Below are positions 1-5,274 of a stretch of DNA of 6,537 bases, in pieces. The translations under genes were made by a program, and so were the position numbers. How positions within the stretch are numbered: position 1 is the first letter of the stretch; every line of letters starts with the position of its first letter. The notes beneath the pieces were generated by a model. That model was not told where the DNA came from. It saw only the letters and a program-made list of their open reading frames with translations, and searched no databases. The DNA is taken from NCBI GenBank assembly GCA_026995985.1, contig JALWNF010000053.1, forward strand, positions 1 to 6,537, read 5' to 3'. Source of the stretch: Campylobacteraceae bacterium. Lineage in GTDB: Bacteria; Campylobacterota; Campylobacteria; Campylobacterales; Sulfurovaceae.

Positions 1-105
1 ATCTCTTTAATTATCTCTAATTAAGTTTTCTCTTTTATCGTGTTCTTCTTTAAAAAACATCGAAAAAAACTCAAATAGACGTCTGTTTTGTTCTCTTATA
101 TTTAG

Positions 106-118
106 TTGTTAAAGACCA
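106..118 (-). promoter_or_regulatory. boxA antitermination element of the rRNA leader
   Basis: The minus strand reads TGGTCTTTAACAA, which differs at one of 13 positions from the E. coli rrn leader boxA (TGCTCTTTAACAA). In that family boxA RNA is bound by NusB-S10 and makes RNA polymerase resist Rho termination across the untranslated rRNA operon. Its place about 60 bases after the inferred start point and after a boxB-like hairpin fits the usual order. Confidence 0.8.
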
Positions 119-142
119 CTTAAAAACTCTAGGAACTCTCTT

Positions 143-160
143 GACTTAAACTATTAAGTC
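143..160 (-). promoter_or_regulatory. boxB-like hairpin in the rRNA leader
   Basis: A perfect 7-bp inverted repeat, GACTTAA / TTAAGTC, with a 4-base loop. It starts about 17 bases after the inferred transcription start and 25 bases before boxA. In rrn leaders a boxB hairpin precedes boxA. The assignment rests on position and structure only. Confidence 0.55.
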
Positions 161-176
161 GTACCCTTTGTTCTTG

Positions 177-240
177 GACGCGTATTATAGGAGATTTTCT
201 TTTGCTTGTCAAGAGTTTTATGAAATTTATTAAAAAAAAT
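177..240 (-). promoter_or_regulatory. Strong sigma-70 promoter, probably of an rRNA operon reading leftwards
   Basis: Read on the minus strand, there is a perfect -35 TTGACA (plus 207-212), a 17-base spacer and a perfect -10 TATAAT (plus 184-189). Transcription would start near 177-178. The bases just after the -10 read ACGCGTCC, a GC-rich discriminator in very AT-rich surroundings, as known for stringently controlled rRNA promoters. Upstream (213-255) there are A and T tracts that could act as an UP element. It is the only promoter in the window with both hexamers at consensus. Seen directly: the hexamers, spacing and discriminator. Inferred: that it drives rRNA, from the leader signals downstream. 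Confidence 0.85.
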
Positions 241-423
241 TCTTTTTTTATATTTATACTAACCATATTATATAATAATATGTTCATCTTTTAATTTAAA
301 TAATATATTATTCATTTTAGAACATATAACATTATTAAACATACTCTGTACTTGTTTAATTTTTTATTTCAGTATTGATTTATTTTTATTTTTTTTTATT
401 TTAAGCTATGCATGAGGAAAAGT
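213..423. other. AT-rich spacer between the rRNA promoter and the repeat-protein gene
   Basis: About 210 bases with no credible reading frame. Its right end would hold upstream promoter contacts for the gene at 478, and its left end for the rRNA promoter. It contains an 8-bp inverted repeat ATATGTTC (278-285) / GAACATAT (320-327) spaced by 34 bases, with a 14-base palindrome AATAATATATTATT (299-312) inside. Given the base composition these may be chance. Long T runs occur around 361-400. Nothing else was recognised. Confidence 0.6.
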
Positions 424-443
424 CGCATATAATAGTATATGCG
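424..443 (+). promoter_or_regulatory. Probable promoter of the repeat-protein gene, -10 inside a perfect inverted repeat
   Basis: TATAAT (428-433) lies 44 bases before the start codon, giving a leader of about 38 bases. There is no good -35, but a T-rich tract lies upstream, as is common in epsilonproteobacterial promoters. The -10 sits in a perfect 8-bp inverted repeat CGCATATA / TATATGCG with a 4-base centre, so the minus strand also carries a -10-like TATACT (434-439). The repeat is followed by TTAATTTTTT, so it could instead be a weak terminator; no gene ends upstream on the plus strand to need one. Confidence 0.5.
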
Positions 444-477
444 TTAATTTTTTGCATAAAATACATAGGAGAATATT

Positions 478-1965
478 ATGACAATTAAAAGTACATTAAA
501 GCTATCACTTGTAGCAATGGCAGTAATGTCAACAGCTCAAGCAACAGGGATTGGTGGAGATGATTTACCACCTGCAAAACCAGGACAATGTTTTACAAAG
601 GCGTTCTTTCCAGCTAAATATGCTACTACGACAGAAAGAGTTTTGGCAAGAGAGGCTACAGAAAAAATAGAAGTTATTCCTGCTAAATATGGTTGGACTA
701 CTCAAAAAATTAAAGTTTCAGATGGTACTCAAAAGACAATAACTATTCCAGCAACTTATAAAACTGTTTATGAAAGAGTTCTAGCTGTTCCTGCTACGAA
801 AACTTGGAGAACTAGTTTAAGAACAAATGCACCTGAAGCTTCTGCAACACTAATGAATGCAGCTCGTTCAGCAGGTATGCCTATAGATTCAGCTAGACCT
901 GGAACCTGTTTTTATGAATGTTATGCACCAGCTAAATATCAAAAAATTACAGAGAAGGTATTAGCTTCTGAAGCTAGTGAGAGAGTTGTTGCTATTCCAG
1001 CAAAATATAGAACTGTAACAAAAAGAATTCTTGTATCTGAAGGTACAGAAAAACTTGTAACTACTCCACCTCAATATAAAACTGTTAGAGAGAGAGTTTT
1101 AGTTTCACCTGCAAGAACAGAGTGGAAAAAAACAAAATGTCAAGATAGAGGTTGTAACCAATCTGAGGTTGTATGTTTAGTTGAAATTCCAGCTGTATAT
1201 AAAACTGTAACTAAAAAAGTTGTTGCTAAACCTGCTACAACTAGAAAAATTAAAACACCACCTGTATATAAGACTGTTCAAGTACAAGAACTAGTACAAC
1301 CTGCATCAAGTAAAACTATTCCAGTTCCAGCTACATATAAAACAGTAACAAGAACTAAAAAAGTTGCAAATGGTCAATATGGTTGGACAAATAGCCCATC
1401 TAACTGTGCAAATGCTATCTCTGTAGGTTATGCAGCTGCTGATGGTATGGGAGGGGCTTCTGGAAATGGTGCTGGTTCAGCTGTAGCTAATGGAGCTGGA
1501 GCAGGTTCAAGACTCCCTGCATCTGCTAAACCAACTGGAAATAAAGTATGTTTAACAGCAACTCCTGCTAAATATAATAAAGTTGCTAAAAGAGTTGTTG
1601 CTACACCTGCAAGAACAAAAGTTATAACAACACCACCTGTTTACAAAACAGTAAGAATTAAAAAACTTATTTCTCCTGCACAAGAGAGAAGAATTCCTAT
1701 TCCTGCAACTTATAAAACTGTAACTAAGAAGAGAATGGTTGCTGATGGTTATGCTAAATGGGTAAGAGTTGTTTGTAAATCAAGTATGGGTACAGAAACT
1801 ATTAAAAAAGTACAAAGAGCACTTAAAGCAGCTGGGTACTATCATGGACCAATTGATGGTGTTTGGGGTGCAGAGTCTAAAGCAGCAACACGTGCTTATC
1901 AAAGAGCAAAAGGTCTTCCTGTAGCTGGTCTATCTATTGCTACTATGGACTCTTTAGGTCTTTAA
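478..1965 (+). CDS. Exported repeat protein with C-terminal peptidoglycan-binding domain
   Basis: 495 residues. A signal peptide covers residues 1-22 (lysines, a hydrophobic stretch, then AQA before the likely cleavage site), so the product should leave the cytoplasm. Residues about 38-428 contain twelve 23-residue units of the type P-A/P-x-Y-K-T-V-x-x-R/K-V. They form four blocks of three, with motif tyrosines at 48/71/94, 154/177/200, 241/264/287 and 366/389/412. Each block has a Cys 8-10 residues before its first motif Tyr (C38, C144, C233, C358) and a Trp exactly 16 after its last (W110, W216, W303, W428). A Gly/Ala-rich linker (about 317-344) separates blocks three and four. Residues about 438-495 are a typical PG_binding_1 domain (IKKVQRALKAAGYY, then GPIDGVWGAESKAA), known to bind cell-wall peptidoglycan. 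The ribosome site AGGAG (467-471) fits this start. I do not recognise the repeat family. An envelope structural or wall-anchored role is inferred; no enzyme motif was seen. Confidence 0.9.
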   Translation: MTIKSTLKLSLVAMAVMSTAQATGIGGDDLPPAKPGQCFTKAFFPAKYATTTERVLAREATEKIEVIPAKYGWTTQKIKVSDGTQKTITIPATYKTVYERVLAVPATKTWRTSLRTNAPEASATLMNAARSAGMPIDSARPGTCFYECYAPAKYQKITEKVLASEASERVVAIPAKYRTVTKRILVSEGTEKLVTTPPQYKTVRERVLVSPARTEWKKTKCQDRGCNQSEVVCLVEIPAVYKTVTKKVVAKPATTRKIKTPPVYKTVQVQELVQPASSKTIPVPATYKTVTRTKKVANGQYGWTNSPSNCANAISVGYAAADGMGGASGNGAGSAVANGAGAGSRLPASAKPTGNKVCLTATPAKYNKVAKRVVATPARTKVITTPPVYKTVRIKKLISPAQERRIPIPATYKTVTKKRMVADGYAKWVRVVCKSSMGTETIKKVQRALKAAGYYHGPIDGVWGAESKAATRAYQRAKGLPVAGLSIATMDSLGL

Positions 1966-1975
1966 TTTTAAATTA

Positions 1976-2002
1976 TACAGAAGAGATATTTTCTCTTCTG
2001 TA
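1976..2002 (+). terminator. Hairpin terminator after the repeat-protein gene
   Basis: A perfect 11-bp stem TACAGAAGAGA / TCTCTTCTGTA with a 5-base loop lies 10 bases after the stop codon. The following CTTTCAT is only moderately T-rich, so termination strength is uncertain. Confidence 0.7.
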
Positions 2003-2078
2003 CTTTCATAAAATATAATTAATTTAAACTCACTATTCAACTTCTTTTAAACTTCAACCTAATATACTAACTAAGCAA

Positions 2079-2101
2079 ATATCAATACTAATTGATATAA
2101 C
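2079..2101 (+). promoter_or_regulatory. Possible promoter/operator for the YccA-family gene
   Basis: A perfect 8-bp inverted repeat ATATCAAT / ATTGATAT with a 4-base centre (2079-2098) overlaps a -10-like TATAAC (2096-2101). Transcription would begin near 2108, about 44 bases before the start codon. No clear -35 is visible. Promoter and operator roles are inferred from position. Confidence 0.35.
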
Positions 2102-2110
2102 TAATTTACT

Positions 2111-2136
2111 TAAAACAATAAACTTTTATTGTTTTA
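2111..2136 (+). promoter_or_regulatory. 12-bp palindrome just upstream of the ribosome site
   Basis: TAAAACAATAAA / TTTATTGTTTTA is a perfect 12-bp inverted repeat with a 2-base centre. It ends 4 bases before the ribosome site AAAGGA (2141-2146) of the gene at 2152. If transcription starts near 2108 it would form a hairpin at the extreme 5' end of the mRNA. It could instead be a protein-binding operator. The pairing is seen; the function is inferred. Confidence 0.4.
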
Positions 2137-2151
2137 TAACAAAGGATTTGT

Positions 2152-2850
2152 ATGGCTCTTTATGATAGAGATTACAATAGTGCTAACAATGTAACTTATG
2201 ATAGTAGTATAACTACATCTACATCATCTGTAGCATTTATGAAAAAAACCTATCAGCTTTTAGCTGCTAGTATGGTAACTGCTGCTGCAGGAGCTTATGT
2301 AACAATGCCTTATGCAGTTGAAATTATGCAGTATAAATGGTTTATATTTGGGGCTGAACTACTTATTCTATTTTTTGGTTTAAGTATGTCAAGAGGTAAA
2401 CCTGGATTGAACCTATTTATGCTTTTTGCATTTACATTTTTAAGTGGAGTTTCACTTGTTCCTCTACTTGCAAGATTTATTGGAATGGGAGGTGGCTCTA
2501 CTATAGGGACAGCATTTTTAATGACATCTGTTCTTTTTGGAGCTTTAAGTCTATTTGCAATTAATTCAAAGAGTGACTACTCTAGTTGGGGTAAACCACT
2601 CTTTATTACACTAATAATTGTTATTATTGCATCTTTGGTTAACTATTTTATTTTAAATAGCCCAATAATGCATATTGTTATCACAGCTGGTATTTTATTG
2701 CTCTTTTCTCTATTTACCATCTATGATACACAAAATATTGCAAATGGAGCTTATGATTCAGAGGTAGATGCAGCAGTATCTCTCTATTTAGACTTTCTAA
2801 ATATGTTTACTGCTCTTCTTCAACTTCTAGGAATTATGGAAGATGATTAA
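2152..2850 (+). CDS. Bax inhibitor-1 / YccA family inner-membrane protein
   Basis: 232 residues, the usual length for the family. A polar Ser/Thr-rich N-terminus (residues 1-28) precedes about seven hydrophobic segments, roughly 34-52, 61-79, 86-107, 117-137, 149-168, 172-191 and 207-228. The C-terminal signature IYDTQNI (190-196) and SLYLDFLNMF (210-219) matches E. coli YccA (YDT...SLYVDLYNLF). D192 and D214 probably correspond to the aspartate pair that gates the pH-sensitive calcium leak of the bacterial homologue BsYetJ. In E. coli, YccA associates with and modulates FtsH. Which role applies here is unknown. The start ATG has AAAGGA (2141-2146) at good spacing. It appears to be a single-gene transcript with its own upstream inverted repeats and a terminator immediately after the stop. 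Family assignment is firm; the cellular role is inferred. Confidence 0.92.
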   Translation: MALYDRDYNSANNVTYDSSITTSTSSVAFMKKTYQLLAASMVTAAAGAYVTMPYAVEIMQYKWFIFGAELLILFFGLSMSRGKPGLNLFMLFAFTFLSGVSLVPLLARFIGMGGGSTIGTAFLMTSVLFGALSLFAINSKSDYSSWGKPLFITLIIVIIASLVNYFILNSPIMHIVITAGILLLFSLFTIYDTQNIANGAYDSEVDAAVSLYLDFLNMFTALLQLLGIMEDD

Positions 2851-2854
2851 TATT

Positions 2855-2884
2855 AAATCTTTAGAGATTTTTCTCTAAAGATTT
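2855..2884. terminator. Bidirectional terminator shared by the convergent genes
   Basis: A perfect 13-bp stem AAATCTTTAGAGA / TCTCTAAAGATTT with a TTTT loop begins 4 bases after the YccA-family stop codon. Its right edge overlaps the stop codon of the minus-strand methyltransferase gene (2883-2885). Each arm ends in TTT in its own direction, giving a short U run both ways. It is the longest perfect stem noticed in the window. Confidence 0.85.
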
Positions 2885-3581
2885 ATATTGATTTAACAAA
2901 AAGAACTTCAAACTCTAAATATTTCAGTGGATAATTTTCTAAAAGATACTTCATTTTTTTATAACTTAAATGTTCAGTTCCACCACCTACTCCACTCCTT
3001 TTTATATATTTAAGCATCTCATATACAGAATTAAAATCTAAGCTATACTCAACAATCTCCATTTCATAGGAAAAAACTTTATCTAAAGCTTTAGTTATTT
3101 CATCTCGGCTATATATAGGAGAATCAATATTTACTGTTTGATGCAATGTCTTAAAGGTATTTGATGTAAAAAAAGCAAAATAGTGCTCCTTTGCAAGTGG
3201 AGCTATAGTAGTTAAAATAGATAGTAAATCCCTACTCCACTGTAATGCAGAAGAGGAGATAAGTAGGTCAAACTCATCTTTTTTAAATATTGAAAATGAG
3301 TTAAGCTGGTTAAAATCCATACAGATTTTTTCAATATTATCATTTTCAGGATGAATTTTTAGCATCTCTTTTGAAAAATCAAAAGCTACAAATTTATCAA
3401 ACTCTATATTACTATAATTAAGAGCTTTATAAATAGCTCCATCTCCAGACCCTAAATCTAAAATTTTATGGTATAAGCCTTTTGGAATATAAGAGACTAA
3501 TCTCTTTGCCACCTCTTTTTGTATGACATTATACTTATTGTATTCATGGGCAAATCTCGAAAACTCTTTAACTATTTCCAT
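2883..3581 (-). CDS. bioC: BioC-like SAM-dependent methyltransferase (probable malonyl-ACP O-methyltransferase)
   Basis: 232 residues, against 251 for E. coli BioC. A class I SAM-binding fold is evident: motif I ILDLGSGDG (40-48), an acidic end of beta-2 at D68 (AFDFS), MDF at 88-90 and LLISSSALQW at 106-115. Features shared with E. coli BioC beyond the generic fold are the N-terminal F-S/G-R-x-A-x-x-Y motif (FSRFAHEY, 7-14), the LQW after motif IV, LHQ (146-148), an S/P-x-D-E-I segment (158-162), KxIKRSGVGG (191-200) with the Gly pattern of BioC's LKGIGA, and the C-terminal YPL. BioC methylates the free carboxyl of malonyl-ACP to start pimelate/biotin synthesis in the cytoplasm. No other biotin gene is in the window. 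The start is ATG with only a weak GAG ribosome site. A related methyltransferase with another substrate is possible, hence moderate certainty on the symbol. Confidence 0.75.
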   Translation of the reverse strand: MEIVKEFSRFAHEYNKYNVIQKEVAKRLVSYIPKGLYHKILDLGSGDGAIYKALNYSNIEFDKFVAFDFSKEMLKIHPENDNIEKICMDFNQLNSFSIFKKDEFDLLISSSALQWSRDLLSILTTIAPLAKEHYFAFFTSNTFKTLHQTVNIDSPIYSRDEITKALDKVFSYEMEIVEYSLDFNSVYEMLKYIKRSGVGGGTEHLSYKKMKYLLENYPLKYLEFEVLFVKSI

Positions 3582-3604
3582 TTATCTCAGTTTCAATTAA
3601 TTTA

Positions 3605-3629
3605 GGGTATAATCGCCGAAATTATACCC
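3605..3629. promoter_or_regulatory. Palindromic two-way promoter between bioC-like gene and secG operon
   Basis: GGGTATAAT / ATTATACCC is a perfect 9-bp inverted repeat around a 7-base centre CGCCGAA. Each arm carries a consensus -10: TATAAT on the plus strand (3608-3613) towards secG, and TATAAT on the minus strand (plus 3621-3626) towards the methyltransferase. Predicted starts are near 3620 (+) and 3614 (-), so the two transcripts would overlap by a few bases at their 5' ends and the promoters could not be occupied together. Neither direction has a good -35. Confidence 0.7.
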
Positions 3630-3632
3630 AAT

Positions 3633-3660
3633 TTGAAGTTTATTTTAAACAGAACTTCAA
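3633..3660 (+). promoter_or_regulatory. Inverted repeat in the secG leader
   Basis: TTGAAGTT (3633-3640) and AACTTCAA (3653-3660) form a perfect 8-bp stem with a 12-base loop. It lies between the predicted secG transcript start (about 3620) and the ribosome site (about 3666-3672). A role in mRNA stability or translation is possible but unproven. Confidence 0.4.
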
Positions 3661-3677
3661 CATTCAGAGAGGAAAAA

Positions 3678-3977
3678 ATGATTTCAACACTATTAGTTGT
3701 ACAGATTCTTTTAACTATTGCCATAGTTATTGCTGTTTTATTGCAAAAAAGTTCAAGCATTGGCTTAGGAGCTTATAGTGGAAGTAATGAGTCTATGTTT
3801 GGAGCAAAAGGACCAGCAGGATTCTTAGCAAAAACTACCTTCATATTAGCTATTTTATTTGTACTCAACACCCTTGCTATGGGATATTTTTATAATAAAG
3901 AGAAAGCACACTCAGTTGTAGATACAATTGATACTACAACTTCTGTTCCTACAAAAAGTGATACACCTAAAAAATAA
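3678..3977 (+). CDS. secG: Protein translocase subunit SecG
   Basis: 99 residues. SecG is the small auxiliary membrane subunit of the SecYEG channel and helps SecA-driven export. Two hydrophobic helices (about 3-21 and 51-69) flank the diagnostic cytoplasmic loop [16 protein letters not shown]...[15 protein letters not shown] (21-53). The tail is polar, Thr/Lys-rich and variable, as usual. I chose ATG 3678 because AGAGAGG (3666-3672) precedes it and the protein then begins with the family's hydrophobic helix. The frame stays open back to a TTG at 3633, but that would add 15 polar residues and use bases of the leader inverted repeat. It is the first gene of an operon with frr (17-base gap) and pyrE, an order familiar in Campylobacterota. 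Confidence 0.95.
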   Translation: MISTLLVVQILLTIAIVIAVLLQKSSSIGLGAYSGSNESMFGAKGPAGFLAKTTFILAILFVLNTLAMGYFYNKEKAHSVVDTIDTTTSVPTKSDTPKK

Positions 3978-3994
3978 TACTAAAAGGAATATCT

Positions 3995-4552
3995 ATGTTA
4001 AATGAGATTTATAAACAAACCCGAGAACAGATGTCTAAAAGTATTGAAGCTCTAAAGAGAGACTTCTCTACACTAAGAACAGGAAAAGTAACTACTCATA
4101 TTGTCGATAATATTAAAGTAGACTACTATGGAACACCAACTCCTATCAATCAAGTTGGCTCTGTTATTGTAACAGATGCTACAACTATCTCTATAACACC
4201 TTGGGAGAAGAGTATGTTAGGTGCTATAGAAAAAGCAATTCAAGAGGCAAATATTGGAGTTAATCCAAATAATGATGGTGACTTTATAAAACTATTTTTC
4301 CCACCTATGACATCTGAACAGCGTAAAGAGATTGTCAAACAAGCAAAGCAAATGGCAGAAAAGGCAAAAATTGCTATTAGGAATGTTAGAAAAGATGGAA
4401 ATGACAAGATAAAAAAACTTGAAAAAGAAAAAGAGATTTCAGAAGATGAATCAAAAAGAGGTCAAGCTGAAATTCAAAAGATTACCGACCAAAAGATATC
4501 TGAAGTTGATTCAGTCTTTTCAGCAAAAGAGGCTGATATTTTAAAAGTATAG
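3995..4552 (+). CDS. frr: Ribosome recycling factor
   Basis: 185 residues, the standard length. With EF-G, this cytoplasmic factor splits the post-termination ribosome so that subunits are reused. The start [30 protein letters not shown] is typical: domain I is a three-helix bundle (about 1-30 and 105-185) and domain II a beta domain (about 31-104) with [13 protein letters not shown] (43-55). The conserved [16 protein letters not shown] (103-118) and [15 protein letters not shown] (130-144) helices are present. The ribosome site AAGGA (3984-3988) sits 6 bases before ATG. It is the middle gene of secG-frr-pyrE and ends 2 bases before pyrE. No odd features seen. Confidence 0.98.
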   Translation: MLNEIYKQTREQMSKSIEALKRDFSTLRTGKVTTHIVDNIKVDYYGTPTPINQVGSVIVTDATTISITPWEKSMLGAIEKAIQEANIGVNPNNDGDFIKLFFPPMTSEQRKEIVKQAKQMAEKAKIAIRNVRKDGNDKIKKLEKEKEISEDESKRGQAEIQKITDQKISEVDSVFSAKEADILKV

Positions 4553-4554
4553 TT

Positions 4555-5160
4555 ATGAATATTGAACAAGAGTATATTGATGCCCAAGCTCTTTTAGATG
4601 GGCATTTTTTATTAGCAAGTGGTAACCACTCAAGACGCTATCTACAAAGTGCAAAGGTTTTAGAGAACCCCAAACGTGCAGAGCTTATCTGTAATGCACT
4701 TGCAGATATGATTAAAAAGAGTGGAATAAAAGTTGATACTGTCTGTGCCCCTGCCCTTGGTGGAGTATTGGCAGGATATGAACTTGCTCGTTCACTAGGA
4801 GTTCGCTCTATATTTGTTGAGAAAAAAGATGGAGGTATGGAGCTTCGACGTGGTTTTCAGGTAGATAAGGGTGAACATATTCTTATATGTGAAGATATTA
4901 TTACAACAGGTGGTTCAGCAATGAAAGCTGCTCAAGCTATAGAGGCACTAGGAGCAAAAGTTGTTGCCTTTGCCTCTTTGGCAAATAGAGGTTTCTGCAA
5001 GAGAGAAGGCTCTAATATAAAAGCTAAACCCGAATGTAAACTACCTTCAGATATACCTTTTTTTGCACTTGATGACTTTACTTTCGAGATGTATCCTCCA
5101 GAGGAGTGCCCAATGTGTAAAGAGGGTTCTGTTGCAATAAAACCAGGTAGTAAATCTTAA
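4555..5160 (+). CDS. pyrE: Orotate phosphoribosyltransferase
   Basis: 201 residues, as expected for the epsilonproteobacterial form. This cytoplasmic enzyme joins orotate and PRPP to make orotidine 5'-phosphate in de novo UMP synthesis. The PRPP-binding motif ILICEDIITTGGS (109-121) holds the adjacent acidic pair E113-D114. VCAPALGGVLAGYELAR (63-79), VEKKDG (88-93) and LRRGF (97-101) are the other conserved substrate-binding stretches. A cysteine-containing tail, PPEECPMCKEG (181-191), closes the protein. Only 2 bases separate it from the frr stop and no good ribosome site is visible, so translation is probably coupled to frr. A hairpin lies about 20 bases after the stop. Confidence 0.97.
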   Translation: MNIEQEYIDAQALLDGHFLLASGNHSRRYLQSAKVLENPKRAELICNALADMIKKSGIKVDTVCAPALGGVLAGYELARSLGVRSIFVEKKDGGMELRRGFQVDKGEHILICEDIITTGGSAMKAAQAIEALGAKVVAFASLANRGFCKREGSNIKAKPECKLPSDIPFFALDDFTFEMYPPEECPMCKEGSVAIKPGSKS

Positions 5161-5180
5161 TTTTTCCTCTCTATCTAAAA

Positions 5181-5206
5181 AGGTAACAAGTAAACTCTTG
5201 TTACCT
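5181..5206. terminator. Hairpin after pyrE, terminator-like
   Basis: AGGTAACAAG / CTTGTTACCT is a perfect 10-bp stem with a 6-base loop, 20 bases after the pyrE stop codon. On the plus strand it is followed by CCTCC, not by T residues. On the minus strand it is followed directly by TTTTT (plus 5177-5181 is all A). It probably ends the secG-frr-pyrE transcript, but its sequence looks like a better intrinsic terminator for leftward transcription. Confidence 0.6.
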
Positions 5207-5232
5207 CCTCCACAGTTACTTTACATAAATTA

Positions 5233-5241
5233 TGCTATACT
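5233..5241 (+). promoter_or_regulatory. Extended -10 promoter of the OmpA-family lipoprotein gene
   Basis: TGCTATACT is an extended -10 (TG-n-TATACT, with TATACT at 5236-5241). No clear -35 is present, as an extended -10 can allow. The start point would be near 5248, with a leader of about 27 bases containing AAGGA (5264-5268) before ATG 5275. Confidence 0.65.
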
Positions 5242-5274
5242 CTTAACTATAAATTTTAAATATAAGGAAAAACA

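Larger units (their letters stand above)
1..177 (-). other. Probable 16S rRNA operon leader (boxB-boxA region), 16S gene beyond the left edge
   Basis: This untranslated stretch, read on the minus strand, follows the rRNA-type promoter. In order it has a 7-bp hairpin (143-160, boxB position), a boxA-like TGGTCTTTAACAA (106-118) and a short palindrome AGACGTCT (77-84, where boxC would sit). Near the edge lies a 6-bp inverted repeat TTAATT/AATTAA that could contribute to pre-rRNA folding. No credible coding sequence is present: the longest minus-strand ATG frame noticed (60 down to 7) is 17 codons with no ribosome site. The conserved 16S start is not inside the window, so the rRNA gene is inferred, not seen. 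Confidence 0.75.

Noticed and set aside
7..60. 17-codon minus-strand frame starting with ATG
   Set aside because: It sits in the inferred rRNA leader with no ribosome site and is very short, so chance is more likely.
278..327. 8-bp inverted repeat with an internal 14-base palindrome as an operator or origin element
   Set aside because: The surroundings are almost entirely A and T, so such pairing is expected by chance, and no linked signal such as DnaA boxes was recognised.
424..452. Inverted repeat plus TTAATTTTTT as an intrinsic terminator
   Set aside because: No plus-strand gene ends upstream, the stem is AT-rich, and it carries a TATAAT at a suitable distance from the next start codon. 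A promoter or operator reading is preferred, though not excluded.
589..1764. Regular DNA repeats as a CRISPR array or tandem satellite
   Set aside because: The period follows a protein repeat of 23 codons in an open frame with a signal peptide and a C-terminal domain. DNA copies diverge mostly as coding changes and have no unique spacers.
3633..3677. N-terminal extension of SecG from a TTG codon
   Set aside because: It adds 15 polar residues before the membrane helix, lacks a ribosome site and runs through the leader inverted repeat. ATG 3678 has AGAGAGG at suitable spacing.
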